Positions 1-8,360 of a stretch of DNA of 54,179 nucleotides are shown here, one piece after another (the stretch's first letter is position 1; the number at the start of each line of letters is the position of its first letter). The notes beneath the pieces were generated by a model that ran no database searches, had not been told where the DNA came from, and saw nothing but the letters and a program-made list of their open reading frames with translations. Origin of the DNA: UBA1723 sp018066165 (GTDB taxonomy: Bacteria > Bacteroidota > Bacteroidia > Bacteroidales > Paludibacteraceae); the NCBI GenBank assembly GCA_018066165.1, contig JAGHRX010000099.1:1-54179 (forward strand), written 5' to 3'. A program made the position numbers and the translations under genes.

Positions 1-13
1 TGGTTTTATTAAA

Positions 14-79
14 GCTCGCCCTTACGGGCTCGCATTTGTGGGTGGGTTAGGGCGTTCCGCCCTTAACAATCCTCGCTTT
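14..79 (+). repeat. Dispersed GC-rich hairpin repeat, copy A
   Basis: Intergenic element with two short palindromes (GCCCTTACGGGC-like and GGGCGTTCCGCCC) ending in CCCTTAACAATCCTC. The same arrangement recurs at 12949-12979, 20395-20454, 36579-36642, 36771-36820 and 40472-40550, always outside genes. This copy lies just downstream of the proposed homoserine kinase gene and may help terminate its transcript. The element has no coding capacity. Confidence 0.75.
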
Positions 80-109
80 TGACAACCGCAGATTTAATTC
101 GACAGATTT

Positions 110-1318
110 TTAGTCGTCAAGCAATGCTTTGATGAATTCGTCGCCGACTAATGTGCCGTAAGCACCGTCTGCACATGAGAATTCGTCATATTTCTTCACA
201 TTGTCACCGTCGACTCCTGGTTTGTAGATCAAGAATGGGATTGGTGCTGAAATGTGAGTCTTGATTCGACATGGAGTAGGGTGGTCTGGAAGGATTGCGA
301 TTGCCACTGGCTCGTTCCAGTTCTTGACTTCCTCGTAGATTGGCTTTACGATTCTGTTCTCAAGGTATTCCACCGTTTTCAATTTCAAATCCACATTGCC
401 TTCATGTCCTGCCTCGTCGCTTGCCTCGATATGAAGATAAACGAAATCAGATTTCTTCAAGGCGTCGATTGTGGCTTGTGCCTTTCCTTCGTAGTTGGTG
501 TCGAACAAACCTGTCGCACCTTCTACCTCGATGATGTCAAGACCTGCGTATTTGCCGATTCCACGGATCAAGTCGACGGCTGAGATCACAGCTCCACTCT
601 TGACTCCGTACTCCTCTTTCAAGGTCTTCATCTGTGGCTTGTAGCCTGCCGACCATGGCCAGATGCTGTTGGCTGGATCTTTACCTGCTGCGACGCGGGC
701 TTTGTTGATCGGATGCTCAGAAAGGATCTCCTGCGACTTGATGATCAACTCATTAAGCAAGTCGGCTGTCTTCTGTGCTTCTGGCACCTCTGCCTTTACA
801 AGCACATCTTTGTATGGTGTGCCTGGCACGTCGTGAGGAGGTGTACACTTCACTCTTTTATCTCCACCCTTGATTTTCAAAAGGTGACGGTATGAGATTC
901 CTGGGAAGAAACGAGTGATCTCGTCGCCAAGTTTCTCATTTAGATAATCGATAAGCACGTATGCCTCTTCGTCGGAGATGTGGCCTGCTGAGTGGTTTTT
1001 GATAATGCCGTTCTCAATACAGATGATATTGCAACGCATTGCCATCTCACCTGGCTCGATATCCACACCCATGCTGGCTGCTTCCAATGAACCACGGCCT
1101 TCAAACACCTTGCGGACATCGTAACCCAACACTTCAAGGTTGGCGATCTCACTGCCTGGGTGGAATCCCTCTGGCACTGTCTCCAATAGACCACAGCGTC
1201 CTTTTGCTGCCAACAAGTCTATAGTAGGGATGTTGGCTGCCTCAAGTATTGTTTTGTTTCCCAACGACGGAATACGCTCGTCCGCCATTCCGTCGCCAAG
1301 GATAATCAAATGCTTCAT
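110..1318 (-). CDS. Phosphoglycerate-mutase-like protein, proposed homoserine kinase (ApgM family)
   Basis: About 402 residues of the alkaline-phosphatase fold in its cofactor-independent phosphoglycerate mutase (archaeal ApgM-like) form. Visible motifs are N-terminal LGDGMAD (metal Asp), PGSEIANLEVLGYD with the candidate nucleophile Ser, SDEAGHEGN, and LPDHPTP near the C-terminus. Members that sit beside thrA/thrC have been proposed to be the homoserine kinase in genomes lacking classical ThrB; that is a family-level proposal and is not proven here. The ATG at 1316-1318 is chosen because conserved sequence starts there (MKHLIILGDG); an upstream in-frame extension would overlap the end of thrA. 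It follows thrA after 13 bases, so the two are almost certainly one operon. No thrC is present in the window. The alternative is a glycolytic phosphoglycerate mutase. Confidence 0.85.
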   Translation of the reverse strand: MKHLIILGDGMADERIPSLGNKTILEAANIPTIDLLAAKGRCGLLETVPEGFHPGSEIANLEVLGYDVRKVFEGRGSLEAASMGVDIEPGEMAMRCNIICIENGIIKNHSAGHISDEEAYVLIDYLNEKLGDEITRFFPGISYRHLLKIKGGDKRVKCTPPHDVPGTPYKDVLVKAEVPEAQKTADLLNELIIKSQEILSEHPINKARVAAGKDPANSIWPWSAGYKPQMKTLKEEYGVKSGAVISAVDLIRGIGKYAGLDIIEVEGATGLFDTNYEGKAQATIDALKKSDFVYLHIEASDEAGHEGNVDLKLKTVEYLENRIVKPIYEEVKNWNEPVAIAILPDHPTPCRIKTHISAPIPFLIYKPGVDGDNVKKYDEFSCADGAYGTLVGDEFIKALLDD

Positions 1319-1331
1319 AATCGTAGAATCA

Positions 1332-3737
1332 TTATCGGATGTTTGCGATGCTGATGATGTCGGCGAATACACCGGCAGCAGTTACAGCAGCACCTGCACC
1401 ATAACCACGGATCATCATTGGATCCTTGTATCTTGCAGTGTTGATGATGATCAAGTTGTTGCTTCCCTCAAGATCGTAGAATGGGTGGCGTGAGTCTACA
1501 GCCTGTAGACCTACCTTACACTTGCCCTCGTCAAGAGTAGCGACGAATCTCCAACGCTTGCCCTCTGCAGCGATAACCTTTCTCTTCTCCTCGAACTCAG
1601 CGTCGAATTTCTCAACCTTGCCCCAGAAGTCGTCAAGTGTACCCTCGAAGAAGTCGTTAGGGATGAATAGGTTCTTCTCCACGTCGTCCTGGCTTACCTT
1701 CAAACCGCTCTCACGCGCAAGAATAACCAACTTTCTGATCACGTCCTTACCGCTCAAGTCGATACGTGGATCTGGCTCAGCGAAACGTGCCTCCATAGCC
1801 ATCTTGATTGCCTTGCTCAAAGGAATCTCCTCGCTGATTGTGTTGAAGATGAAGTTCAATGTTCCTGAAAGAACTGCCTCAAGCTTCACGATTCTATCGC
1901 CAGAGTAGATCAAATCACCGATTGTGTTGATGATTGGTAGACCTGCACCTACGTTAGTCTCGAATAGATATTTGATACCTCTCTTACGAGCTGTATTCTT
2001 CAAATTGATGTAGTTGTCGTAGTCGCCAGAAGCTGCGATCTTGTTAGCACAAACGACTGAGATGTTGTGCTGTAGCAAATCTGAGTACATTGCTGCGATT
2101 GCTGGCGCAGCTGTACAGTCTACGAATACGCAGTTGAATGCGTTAAGCTCGAACAATGCCTTTTTCAACGACTCTGGAGTTGACTCCTTACCCTCTGTCT
2201 TCAAAAGCTCGTTGTACTTAGTCAAGTCGACGCCGTTACGGTCCAAGATGAATTTTGAAACGTCGGCAACACCCATCACGTTAAGCTTAACACCGTTCTG
2301 GTTCATGATAAGCTCCTTCTGTGAGTGAAGCTGCTCAAGCAAGCTTCCTCCTACTGTACCTGTACCAACTACGAAGATGTTCAACTCCTGGTACTCAGTC
2401 AAGAAGAATGACTCGTGGATTGCGTTCAACGCCTTCTTGATGTTCTTCTTCTCAAGCACTACAGTGATGCTAGTCTCAGATGAACCCTGGTTCATTGCGA
2501 CGATGTTGATGTTGTTTCTGCCAAGAGCATTGAATAGCTTGCCAGCTGTACCAGTTGCGTTCTTCATGTTCTCACCTACGATGACAACTGAAGCAAGATC
2601 ACGCATTGCCTGCACCTTGCAAGCGTTCATGTTTGTTAGACTCTGGCTCAACGAGTTGAAGTAACCTTCGTATTCCACTGGAACGCAAACTGAGAATGAA
2701 CCTCCAGCTGCAGAAAGTGAGAATACTGTATATGGCACGTGGTCGCTCTCAAGCACCATAGCTGCCTCAGAGACCATACGTGGAAGATAGTCTGATGGAA
2801 GACCAGAGAATGTGAACATCACACAGTCGTCCTGACTTGCGATTCCCTTGATCACCTTGTCCTCTGGATTTGGTGTAGAAGAGATCACAGTTGTGTTTCC
2901 ATTGCAGATATTCTTCATTGATAGAGGAATGTTAGCCTCTGCAAGTGGAGTAAGAGCGTCAGAGAACAATGTTCCGACACCGTTTATAGAAAGCTCTCTT
3001 GCCTCCTCGTAGCTCATGTGCTCGATTAGGTAAGCCGACGAGATCTTGTTAGGATCAGCGCTCATAAACTCGTCGTTTGGCTTCCACACCTGCATCTCCT
3101 GTGCTCCCAATACCTTAGCGATTGTAGCGGCAGTTAGATCAGATGAACCACGACCTAGAGTTGCAACCTCGTCGTCGTTTGTTCCTGCGATGAATCCCTG
3201 GCAAACCACAGCACCCTTGATCTTAGAGAAAGCAGCCTTGATCTTCTCAGTTGTGCTCTCCTCGTCGATTGTGTATCCGCAATCCGCGTCGCCCTCAGCG
3301 ATGATGAAACGAGTAGAGTCAAGCACTCTTGCACCGATCATCTCACCAACGATAACGGAAACAAGACGCTCACCGTAAGAAAGGAATGTAGCTAGGATAT
3401 TGTCTGTCCAGTCACGGAAAATGGTTAGAGCCTGCAACATGCTATCCATCTCTGCGTAAAGACGGTTAAGTTCGCTAAGAGCAGCCGACTGACTGTCTGC
3501 AGGCACCACCTGACGTGCCAATTCGGTGTGACGGGTCTTCAAATCCTCATATCTGCTGATTATAGACTTAGAGTCGCCAGTAGACGCCTCTTCAACGATC
3601 TCCTCTAGGAGGTCAGTCACTCCGTCCATAGCTGAAACCACCACGATAGGGTTCTTTTCTGCCTCAACTATGCTCTTCACCTTCTTTAAATGTTCAGCGG
3701 AACCTACGATTGCACCGCCAAATTTTAGCACTTTCAT
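1332..3737 (-). CDS. thrA: Bifunctional aspartokinase / homoserine dehydrogenase
   Basis: 801 residues. Aspartokinase domain about 1-290, ACT regulatory region about 300-450, NAD(P)-binding Rossmann start near 460 (VVGTGTVGGS), homoserine dehydrogenase to the end. The dehydrogenase motifs look intact: ANKIAAS, ETNVGAGLPI, LSGTLNFIFN, EPDPRIDLSGKDV. The kinase motifs deviate from the textbook forms: KFGGAI instead of KFGGTS at 5-10, GRGSSD instead of GRGGSD at 195-200, and WKPNDE instead of WTDVDG at 218-223; the serine/Gly-Glu region SYGERL is kept. The dehydrogenase should function, while the kinase may be weak or lost, in which case a separate aspartokinase would be needed. Produces homoserine for threonine and methionine synthesis. 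First gene of an operon with the downstream ApgM-like gene; no threonine-rich leader peptide is visible upstream. Confidence 0.93.
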   Translation of the reverse strand: MKVLKFGGAIVGSAEHLKKVKSIVEAEKNPIVVVSAMDGVTDLLEEIVEEASTGDSKSIISRYEDLKTRHTELARQVVPADSQSAALSELNRLYAEMDSMLQALTIFRDWTDNILATFLSYGERLVSVIVGEMIGARVLDSTRFIIAEGDADCGYTIDEESTTEKIKAAFSKIKGAVVCQGFIAGTNDDEVATLGRGSSDLTAATIAKVLGAQEMQVWKPNDEFMSADPNKISSAYLIEHMSYEEARELSINGVGTLFSDALTPLAEANIPLSMKNICNGNTTVISSTPNPEDKVIKGIASQDDCVMFTFSGLPSDYLPRMVSEAAMVLESDHVPYTVFSLSAAGGSFSVCVPVEYEGYFNSLSQSLTNMNACKVQAMRDLASVVIVGENMKNATGTAGKLFNALGRNNINIVAMNQGSSETSITVVLEKKNIKKALNAIHESFFLTEYQELNIFVVGTGTVGGSLLEQLHSQKELIMNQNGVKLNVMGVADVSKFILDRNGVDLTKYNELLKTEGKESTPESLKKALFELNAFNCVFVDCTAAPAIAAMYSDLLQHNISVVCANKIAASGDYDNYINLKNTARKRGIKYLFETNVGAGLPIINTIGDLIYSGDRIVKLEAVLSGTLNFIFNTISEEIPLSKAIKMAMEARFAEPDPRIDLSGKDVIRKLVILARESGLKVSQDDVEKNLFIPNDFFEGTLDDFWGKVEKFDAEFEEKRKVIAAEGKRWRFVATLDEGKCKVGLQAVDSRHPFYDLEGSNNLIIINTARYKDPMMIRGYGAGAAVTAAGVFADIISIANIR

Positions 3738-3792
3738 ATATGTTGTATTGTATATTATTTACGACTACGAATGTATATTCTTTATCAATTTG

Positions 3793-3800
3793 CAAAGATA
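3793..3800 (-). promoter_or_regulatory. Promoter -7 element for thrA
   Basis: Reads TATCTTTG on the minus strand and matches the Bacteroidota consensus TAnnTTTG. It lies 56 bases before the thrA start codon. No clear -33 TTTG is seen. Confidence 0.6.
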
Positions 3801-3963
3801 CAAAGATTTTTGAAATTCGTAATTCATAAATCGTAAATCATGATGAGAATGGCTGTATTTGTGTGGCAATTGTTTGCTAAGCAATCTTATTTGGACGTTT
3901 TTTTCTTAGTCGCATTAATTTTATAGATGTTTAAGTGCTTCATAAAACGGATGGCATCTTAAA

Positions 3964-3996
3964 CCAAAAAAAGACGGGGACATGCCCCGTCTCTAC
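3964..3996 (-). terminator. Intrinsic terminator of the LPS-kinase-like genes
   Basis: On the minus strand a perfect stem GACGGGG/CCCCGTC with a short loop is followed by seven T. It lies 12 bases past the stop codon of the upstream kinase-like gene. The flanking GTAGAGACG is shared with the hairpin at 5673-5700. Confidence 0.8.
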
Positions 3997-4007
3997 AATG
4001 TATGATT

Positions 4008-4748
4008 TTATTTTTTCTGAGTTTTCTTCTTCTGCTCGTATTCGTCTCTGATTTCCGAAGCCTCTTGCGCAGCCAACTTCTTATCCAATCCTAAGACTTC
4101 AGCGTAGCAACTTACCAACTGCAAGTAGATGTCTTTGTCTCCAAACTTGCATATATTCTGAAGTCTCTCGCGAACCGAAAGGTCTCTCTCTGTGAACTCG
4201 ATTGTGTTGTTGTCCACCAAAACGAAATGGTAGTTGGTGTCGGCGTCTTTATAGTATAGAATATTGCCTTCTTTCAAATTGTGGTGCAAAATACCTTTTG
4301 TGTGTAGAGTGACCATGTATCTTGCAAGTGCCATAGCTAAATCATAATCAAGCAATCTGCCATAATGAACCAATGTGTCGACGCATTGAGCTGAAGATTT
4401 CTCTGAAGCGAAATAGCAGTAGTCCATCAAACCGATTTTTGTAAGCTTCACGAATCCGATTGGCTTAGGCGTCTCGACTCCCAACTCAAGAAGCTTGATG
4501 GCATTGTAGTATGCCTTCTCTGCCTGGCAAGTCTTGAATAGAGCATAGATCAAACGTTGCATTTTGACGTTCTTCTGATATCTCTTGACTACGATTTCTC
4601 TGCCAAGCTCTGTGATAGCGAAACTTCTTACTGCGTTGTTGTCAACGTGTAGAGTTCTGCCTTTCTTCTTGTAACGTGTGTCAAGACTCTCCAAAAAGTT
4701 GGCAAGGTCTCTATAATTCTTATATTCGTCGTTGATTACTACTTTCAT
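4008..4748 (-). CDS. Kdo/WaaP-like lipopolysaccharide kinase family protein, Asp-to-Asn in catalytic loop
   Basis: 246 residues with a small protein-kinase-like fold of the LPS kinase (InaA/WaaP/KdkA) group. The invariant Lys is probably K55 in VVKRY. The catalytic loop reads HHNLKEGN (155-162), so the usual catalytic Asp is Asn157, while the metal-binding Asp is kept in VDNN (D179). Its neighbour upstream (4792-5568) is a paralogue with an intact HNDLNGGN loop. Family members phosphorylate sugars of lipid A/core in the cytoplasm; here the substitution suggests reduced or absent kinase activity, or a regulatory role. The first ten codons are almost identical to the paralogue's, pointing to tandem duplication. 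It has its own promoter (4765-4772), 43 bases from the paralogue's stop. C-terminus is Lys-rich. Confidence 0.8.
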   Translation of the reverse strand: MKVVINDEYKNYRDLANFLESLDTRYKKKGRTLHVDNNAVRSFAITELGREIVVKRYQKNVKMQRLIYALFKTCQAEKAYYNAIKLLELGVETPKPIGFVKLTKIGLMDYCYFASEKSSAQCVDTLVHYGRLLDYDLAMALARYMVTLHTKGILHHNLKEGNILYYKDADTNYHFVLVDNNTIEFTERDLSVRERLQNICKFGDKDIYLQLVSCYAEVLGLDKKLAAQEASEIRDEYEQKKKTQKK

Positions 4749-4764
4749 CGTATTATGTTTTTTG

Positions 4765-4772
4765 CAAAGATA
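4765..4772 (-). promoter_or_regulatory. Promoter -7 element for the downstream kinase-like gene
   Basis: TATCTTTG on the minus strand, in the 43-base gap between the two kinase-like paralogues and 17 bases before the start codon. It suggests the second gene can be expressed separately. Confidence 0.5.
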
Positions 4773-4791
4773 ATCAAATTATTAATTCTCG

Positions 4792-5568
4792 TTATCCTTT
4801 TTTCTTAAACTTGCCCCAGAATGCTCTACGTTTTGCTCTCGCCTCAAAGAATTCTTGGCGTACTTCTTTGGCAATTTTTTTTGTCTCTTCGACGTCGATA
4901 CCTAATGTTTTCGCATAGCATTCCACCACTTGAAGGTAGATTGTCTCACTGCTGAATTTGCAGAAATTCGACATCCTTTCACGAATAGGAATCTCACTGC
5001 TTCTAAATTCCATCCTGTTGTTGTCGATCAACGAGAAATGGAAACGTGAATCCGCGTCTTGATGATAGAGAATATTTCCGCCGTTCAAATCATTGTGGAT
5101 GATTCCTTTAGAATGAAGATCAATGAAGAATTCAGCAAGCGACGTCGCCAGGTCCTGATCAAGAGGTTTGTCGAGGAGAATCAATGGTTCGAGGCTGTCA
5201 TCCGTCGACTTTTCGCATACGAAATAGCAATAATCCATCAAACCGGAATCTTTATGCTCTATGTAAGCAACGGGGGTAGGGGTGTGGATGCCCAACTCAA
5301 GAAGTTTTTTTCCATTCAAATACGCTCTTTCAGCCTTGCTCTTTCTGAAAAAAGAGTAGACAACGCGTTGAATAGCAATCGGTTTCTTGTATCTCTTGGC
5401 CACCAGCGACGCAACTCCTCGCGTCTCCACAGGAATTTCGAAGCATTTTATCGCATTTCTGGCAATATGCATGTCGGAGCCTTCCTGATTGAAACGAGTA
5501 TCCAAATTTTCCAGGAAAGACACCAAGTCATTGCTGCTCTTATATTCGTCGTTGATTACTACTTTCAT
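4792..5568 (-). CDS. Kdo/WaaP-like lipopolysaccharide kinase family protein
   Basis: 258 residues. Kinase-like motifs are complete: Lys in VAKRY (K58), catalytic loop HNDLNGGN (158-165, Asp160) and IDNN (Asp182). It matches the family of small bacterial kinases that phosphorylate Kdo or heptose in the LPS core, acting at the cytoplasmic face of the inner membrane; the exact sugar cannot be told from sequence. Paralogue of the adjacent 4008-4748 product, with near-identical MKVVINDEYK starts and about the same length. Basic C-terminal tail (RAKRRAFWGKFKKKG), possibly for membrane contact. Own promoter at 5590-5597. Confidence 0.82.
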   Translation of the reverse strand: MKVVINDEYKSSNDLVSFLENLDTRFNQEGSDMHIARNAIKCFEIPVETRGVASLVAKRYKKPIAIQRVVYSFFRKSKAERAYLNGKKLLELGIHTPTPVAYIEHKDSGLMDYCYFVCEKSTDDSLEPLILLDKPLDQDLATSLAEFFIDLHSKGIIHNDLNGGNILYHQDADSRFHFSLIDNNRMEFRSSEIPIRERMSNFCKFSSETIYLQVVECYAKTLGIDVEETKKIAKEVRQEFFEARAKRRAFWGKFKKKG

Positions 5569-5589
5569 CCTGATTCTTAATTTCTACTG

Positions 5590-5597
5590 CAAAAATA
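5590..5597 (-). promoter_or_regulatory. Promoter -7 element for the first kinase-like gene
   Basis: TATTTTTG on the minus strand, 22 bases before the start codon at 5568. It matches TAnnTTTG. Confidence 0.5.
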
Positions 5598-5659
5598 ATA
5601 TTTTGGGGAGATTGTCGAAAATGATTCGAACATGAATAAGCATAAATACACCTCGAATT

Positions 5660-5700
5660 TCTCAAAAAAAAAGTAGAGACGCCGCACGCGACGTCTCTAC
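5660..5700 (-). terminator. Intrinsic terminator of typA
   Basis: On the minus strand GTAGAGACG pairs with CGTCTCTAC (9-bp arms, extended by GC pairs) and is followed by a run of nine T. It sits 85 bases beyond the typA stop. Confidence 0.8.
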
Positions 5701-5784
5701 GAATATATCCATCGTCGGATTACCCACCAAAGTAGGCTTACCCCGACAATTATGAATTATGCATTACTAATTACGCATTCAAGC

Positions 5785-7587
5785 TTACTGTCTGCTTGCC
5801 TTCTTACGCTCAGTCTCATCAAGGATGATCTTACGAAGACGCATGTGGTTTGGAGTAACCTCAACATACTCGTCCTCCTTGATGTACTCAAGAGCCTCCT
5901 CAAGTGAGAATACGATAGGAGGGATGATCTTAGCCTTCTCATCCGAACTCTTAGAACGCATGTTTGTAAGCTGCTTTGCCTTAGTTACATTGACTACCAA
6001 GTCGTTGTCCTTAGCGTGCTCACCTACAACCTGTCCGGCGTAAACCTCATCCTGTGGGAAGATGAAGAACTTACCACGATCCTGAAGCTTATCGATAGCG
6101 TATGCGAATGCAGTACCGCTCTCCATTGCAATCATTGAACCGTTAGTTCTCTTCTCGATATCTCCCTTATATGGCTGATACTCAAGGAATCTGTGTGCCA
6201 TGATTGCCTCACCTGCAGAAGCAGTAAGTACATTTGTACGAAGACCGATGATACCGCGTGAAGGAATCTGGAATACCAAGTGAACACGGTCACCCTTCTT
6301 CTCCATTGAGACCATCTCTCCCTTACGGACAGAAACCATCTCGATGATCTTACCTGAAACATCCTCTGGAGTGTTGATTGTCAACTCCTCGATTGGTTCG
6401 CACTTCTTTCCGCTGATCTCTTTGAAAAGCACCTGTGGCTGACCAACCTGTAGCTCGTATCCCTCACGACGCATTGTTTCGATAAGCACAGACAAGTGAA
6501 GCACACCACGACCGTATACTGTCCAAACGTCCTCAGTCTCTGACTTCTTAACGCGTAGGGCCAAGTTGCGGTCAAGCTCCTTGATCAAACGATCGTTGAT
6601 ATGGCGAGATGTCACAAACTTACCATCCTTACCGAAGAAAGGAGAGTCGTTGATTGTGAACACCATTGACATTGTAGGCTCGTCGATAGCGATTGGTGGA
6701 AGTGGCTCTGGATTCTCGAAATCACAGATTGAATCACCGATCTCGAAGTTCTCAATTCCGATGACAGCTACGATCTCGCCGCACTCTGCCTCATATACTT
6801 TCGACTGAGAGAATCCCTCGAATACTCTCAACTCCTTGATTCTGTTCTTCTGGATTGAACCGTCTCTCTTGACAAGAGCGATATCCTGACCCTCACGGAT
6901 CTTACCTCTGTGGACACGTCCTACAGCGATACGTCCTACAAATGAAGAGTAGTCAAGAGGTGTGATCAACATCTGAGTTGGACCCTCATTGTAGTGAGGC
7001 TCTGGGATGTGCTCGATGATAGCGTCAAGCACTGGAGTGATATCGTCAACTCTTGGAGCCTTCCAGTCTGTACTCATCCAGTTGTTCTTAGCTGAACCGT
7101 AGATAGTAGGGAAGTCAAGCTGCTCCTCTGTAGCGTCAAGATTGAACATAAGGTCGAAAACCTCCTCCTGAACCTCTTCTGGACGACAGTTAGGCTTGTC
7201 AACCTTGTTGATGACTACGATTGGCTTCAAACCAATCTCGATAGCCTTCTGTAGCACGAAACGAGTCTGAGGCATTGGGCCTTCAAACGCGTCGACAAGA
7301 AGAAGCACACCATCAGCCATGTTAAGCACACGCTCAACCTCACCACCGAAATCGGAGTGTCCTGGAGTATCAATGATGTTGATCTTGTAACCCTTGTAAC
7401 GGATTGATACATTCTTAGATACGATCGTTATACCTCGCTCTCTTTCAAGATCGTTGTTATCCAAAATCAACTCTTGCGGTTTCTCGCGATCAGAGAAAAG
7501 CTGTCCTGCAAGGAGCATCTTGTCTACTAGTGTTGTCTTACCGTGGTCAACGTGGGCAATGATTGCCACATTTCTTACTTTTTGCAT
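5785..7587 (-). CDS. typA: Ribosome-associated translational GTPase TypA/BipA
   Basis: 600 residues, the usual length. G1 AHVDHGKTTL (about 10-19), G2 ERGITI, G3 DTPGHSDFGGE, G4 NKVDKP, followed by the EF-G-like domains II, III and V and the BipA-specific C-terminal region ending in a basic tail (DETERKKASRQ). A ribosome-binding GTPase known in other bacteria for roles in 50S assembly, cold growth and stress. Monocistronic: own promoter with both -33 and -7 elements, and a hairpin terminator downstream. The start MQKVRNVAIIAHVDHG is the only plausible one. Confidence 0.97.
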   Translation of the reverse strand: MQKVRNVAIIAHVDHGKTTLVDKMLLAGQLFSDREKPQELILDNNDLERERGITIVSKNVSIRYKGYKINIIDTPGHSDFGGEVERVLNMADGVLLLVDAFEGPMPQTRFVLQKAIEIGLKPIVVINKVDKPNCRPEEVQEEVFDLMFNLDATEEQLDFPTIYGSAKNNWMSTDWKAPRVDDITPVLDAIIEHIPEPHYNEGPTQMLITPLDYSSFVGRIAVGRVHRGKIREGQDIALVKRDGSIQKNRIKELRVFEGFSQSKVYEAECGEIVAVIGIENFEIGDSICDFENPEPLPPIAIDEPTMSMVFTINDSPFFGKDGKFVTSRHINDRLIKELDRNLALRVKKSETEDVWTVYGRGVLHLSVLIETMRREGYELQVGQPQVLFKEISGKKCEPIEELTINTPEDVSGKIIEMVSVRKGEMVSMEKKGDRVHLVFQIPSRGIIGLRTNVLTASAGEAIMAHRFLEYQPYKGDIEKRTNGSMIAMESGTAFAYAIDKLQDRGKFFIFPQDEVYAGQVVGEHAKDNDLVVNVTKAKQLTNMRSKSSDEKAKIIPPIVFSLEEALEYIKEDEYVEVTPNHMRLRKIILDETERKKASRQ

Positions 7588-7608
7588 ACTAACAAATTAA
7601 ATTTGGTG

Positions 7609-7640
7609 CAAAATTAGTTTAAACCACATTTTTACGCAAA
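7609..7640 (-). promoter_or_regulatory. typA promoter with -7 and -33 elements
   Basis: Minus strand: -7 TAATTTTG at 7609-7616 and -33 TTTG at 7637-7640, separated by 20 bases. This is the clearest full Bacteroidota-type promoter in the window. It lies 21 bases upstream of the start codon. Confidence 0.7.
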
Positions 7641-7733
7641 CAAAATGCCGATTATTTATGTTATAGAGCAACAAAAATCAAAATTTGGACACGAATAATG
7701 CCTATATAGTATGTGAAAAACAAAAATAATGAG

Positions 7734-7741
7734 TATTTTTG
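7734..7741 (+). promoter_or_regulatory. Promoter -7 element for the FKBP cluster
   Basis: TATTTTTG, 26 bases before the chosen ATG at 7768. It lies inside the longer possible reading frame beginning at 7729, so it argues for the internal start. Confidence 0.6.
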
Positions 7742-7767
7742 CCAAAATTAATGAAAGAATAATTACT

Positions 7768-8352
7768 ATGGATAAATTGAGTTACGCACTTGGCATGTCT
7801 ATGGCTTCTAACATGAAGCAGAGCGGTTTGGATTGTATTAATGTTGACGATTTTGCTAGTGCAATCAAGTCTGTATTCAACGGTGAGAAGATGCAGATGA
7901 CAGCCGATGAGGCTCAGAGCGCAATCAATGAGTTCTTTGCAAAGCAGAAGACTGAAGTTATGTCTAAGAACAAGAAGGCAGGCGAGGAGTTTTTGGCGAA
8001 AAATAAGAATAACGAGGGTGTCGTAACAACAGCAAGCGGACTTCAGTATAAGATTTTGGTTGCAGGTACAGGTGCAAAACCAAAAGAGACAGATACAGTA
8101 GATTGTCACTACGAGGGTCGTTTGATCGACGGTACAATATTCGACAGCAGCTACAAGCGTGGCCAGTCGGCTCAGTTCCCAGTCAACGGTGTTATCCCAG
8201 GATGGGTTGAGGCTTTGCAGTTGATGCCTGTTGGCTCAAAGTGGCAGCTTTACATTCCGTCGGATTTGGCATACGGTGAATACGGTGCAGGTGAGACTAT
8301 CGAACCTAATTCTACATTGATTTTCGATGTTGAGTTGTTAGCTATTAAATAA
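7768..8352 (+). CDS. FKBP-type peptidyl-prolyl cis-trans isomerase, probably cytoplasmic
   Basis: 194 residues. N-terminal helical FKBP_N region (about 1-85) starting MDKLSYALGMSMASN, then a C-terminal FKBP domain with TVDCHYEGRLIDGTIFDSS and PVGSKWQLYIPSDLAYG. No signal peptide, unlike the next two genes. Start at 7768 is chosen over an ATG at 7729 because the conserved SYALG block begins there and a promoter -7 motif falls between the two. FKBPs of this MIP/FkpA architecture catalyse Xaa-Pro isomerisation and act as dimeric chaperones. First of three tandem paralogues; 8 bases separate it from the next. Confidence 0.93.
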   Translation: MDKLSYALGMSMASNMKQSGLDCINVDDFASAIKSVFNGEKMQMTADEAQSAINEFFAKQKTEVMSKNKKAGEEFLAKNKNNEGVVTTASGLQYKILVAGTGAKPKETDTVDCHYEGRLIDGTIFDSSYKRGQSAQFPVNGVIPGWVEALQLMPVGSKWQLYIPSDLAYGEYGAGETIEPNSTLIFDVELLAIK

Positions 8353-8360
8353 GAGTAATT

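Noticed and set aside
5059..5580. Plus-strand reading frame of 173 codons
   Set aside because: Lies antisense within the intact kinase-like gene at 4792-5568; no family features and no promoter.
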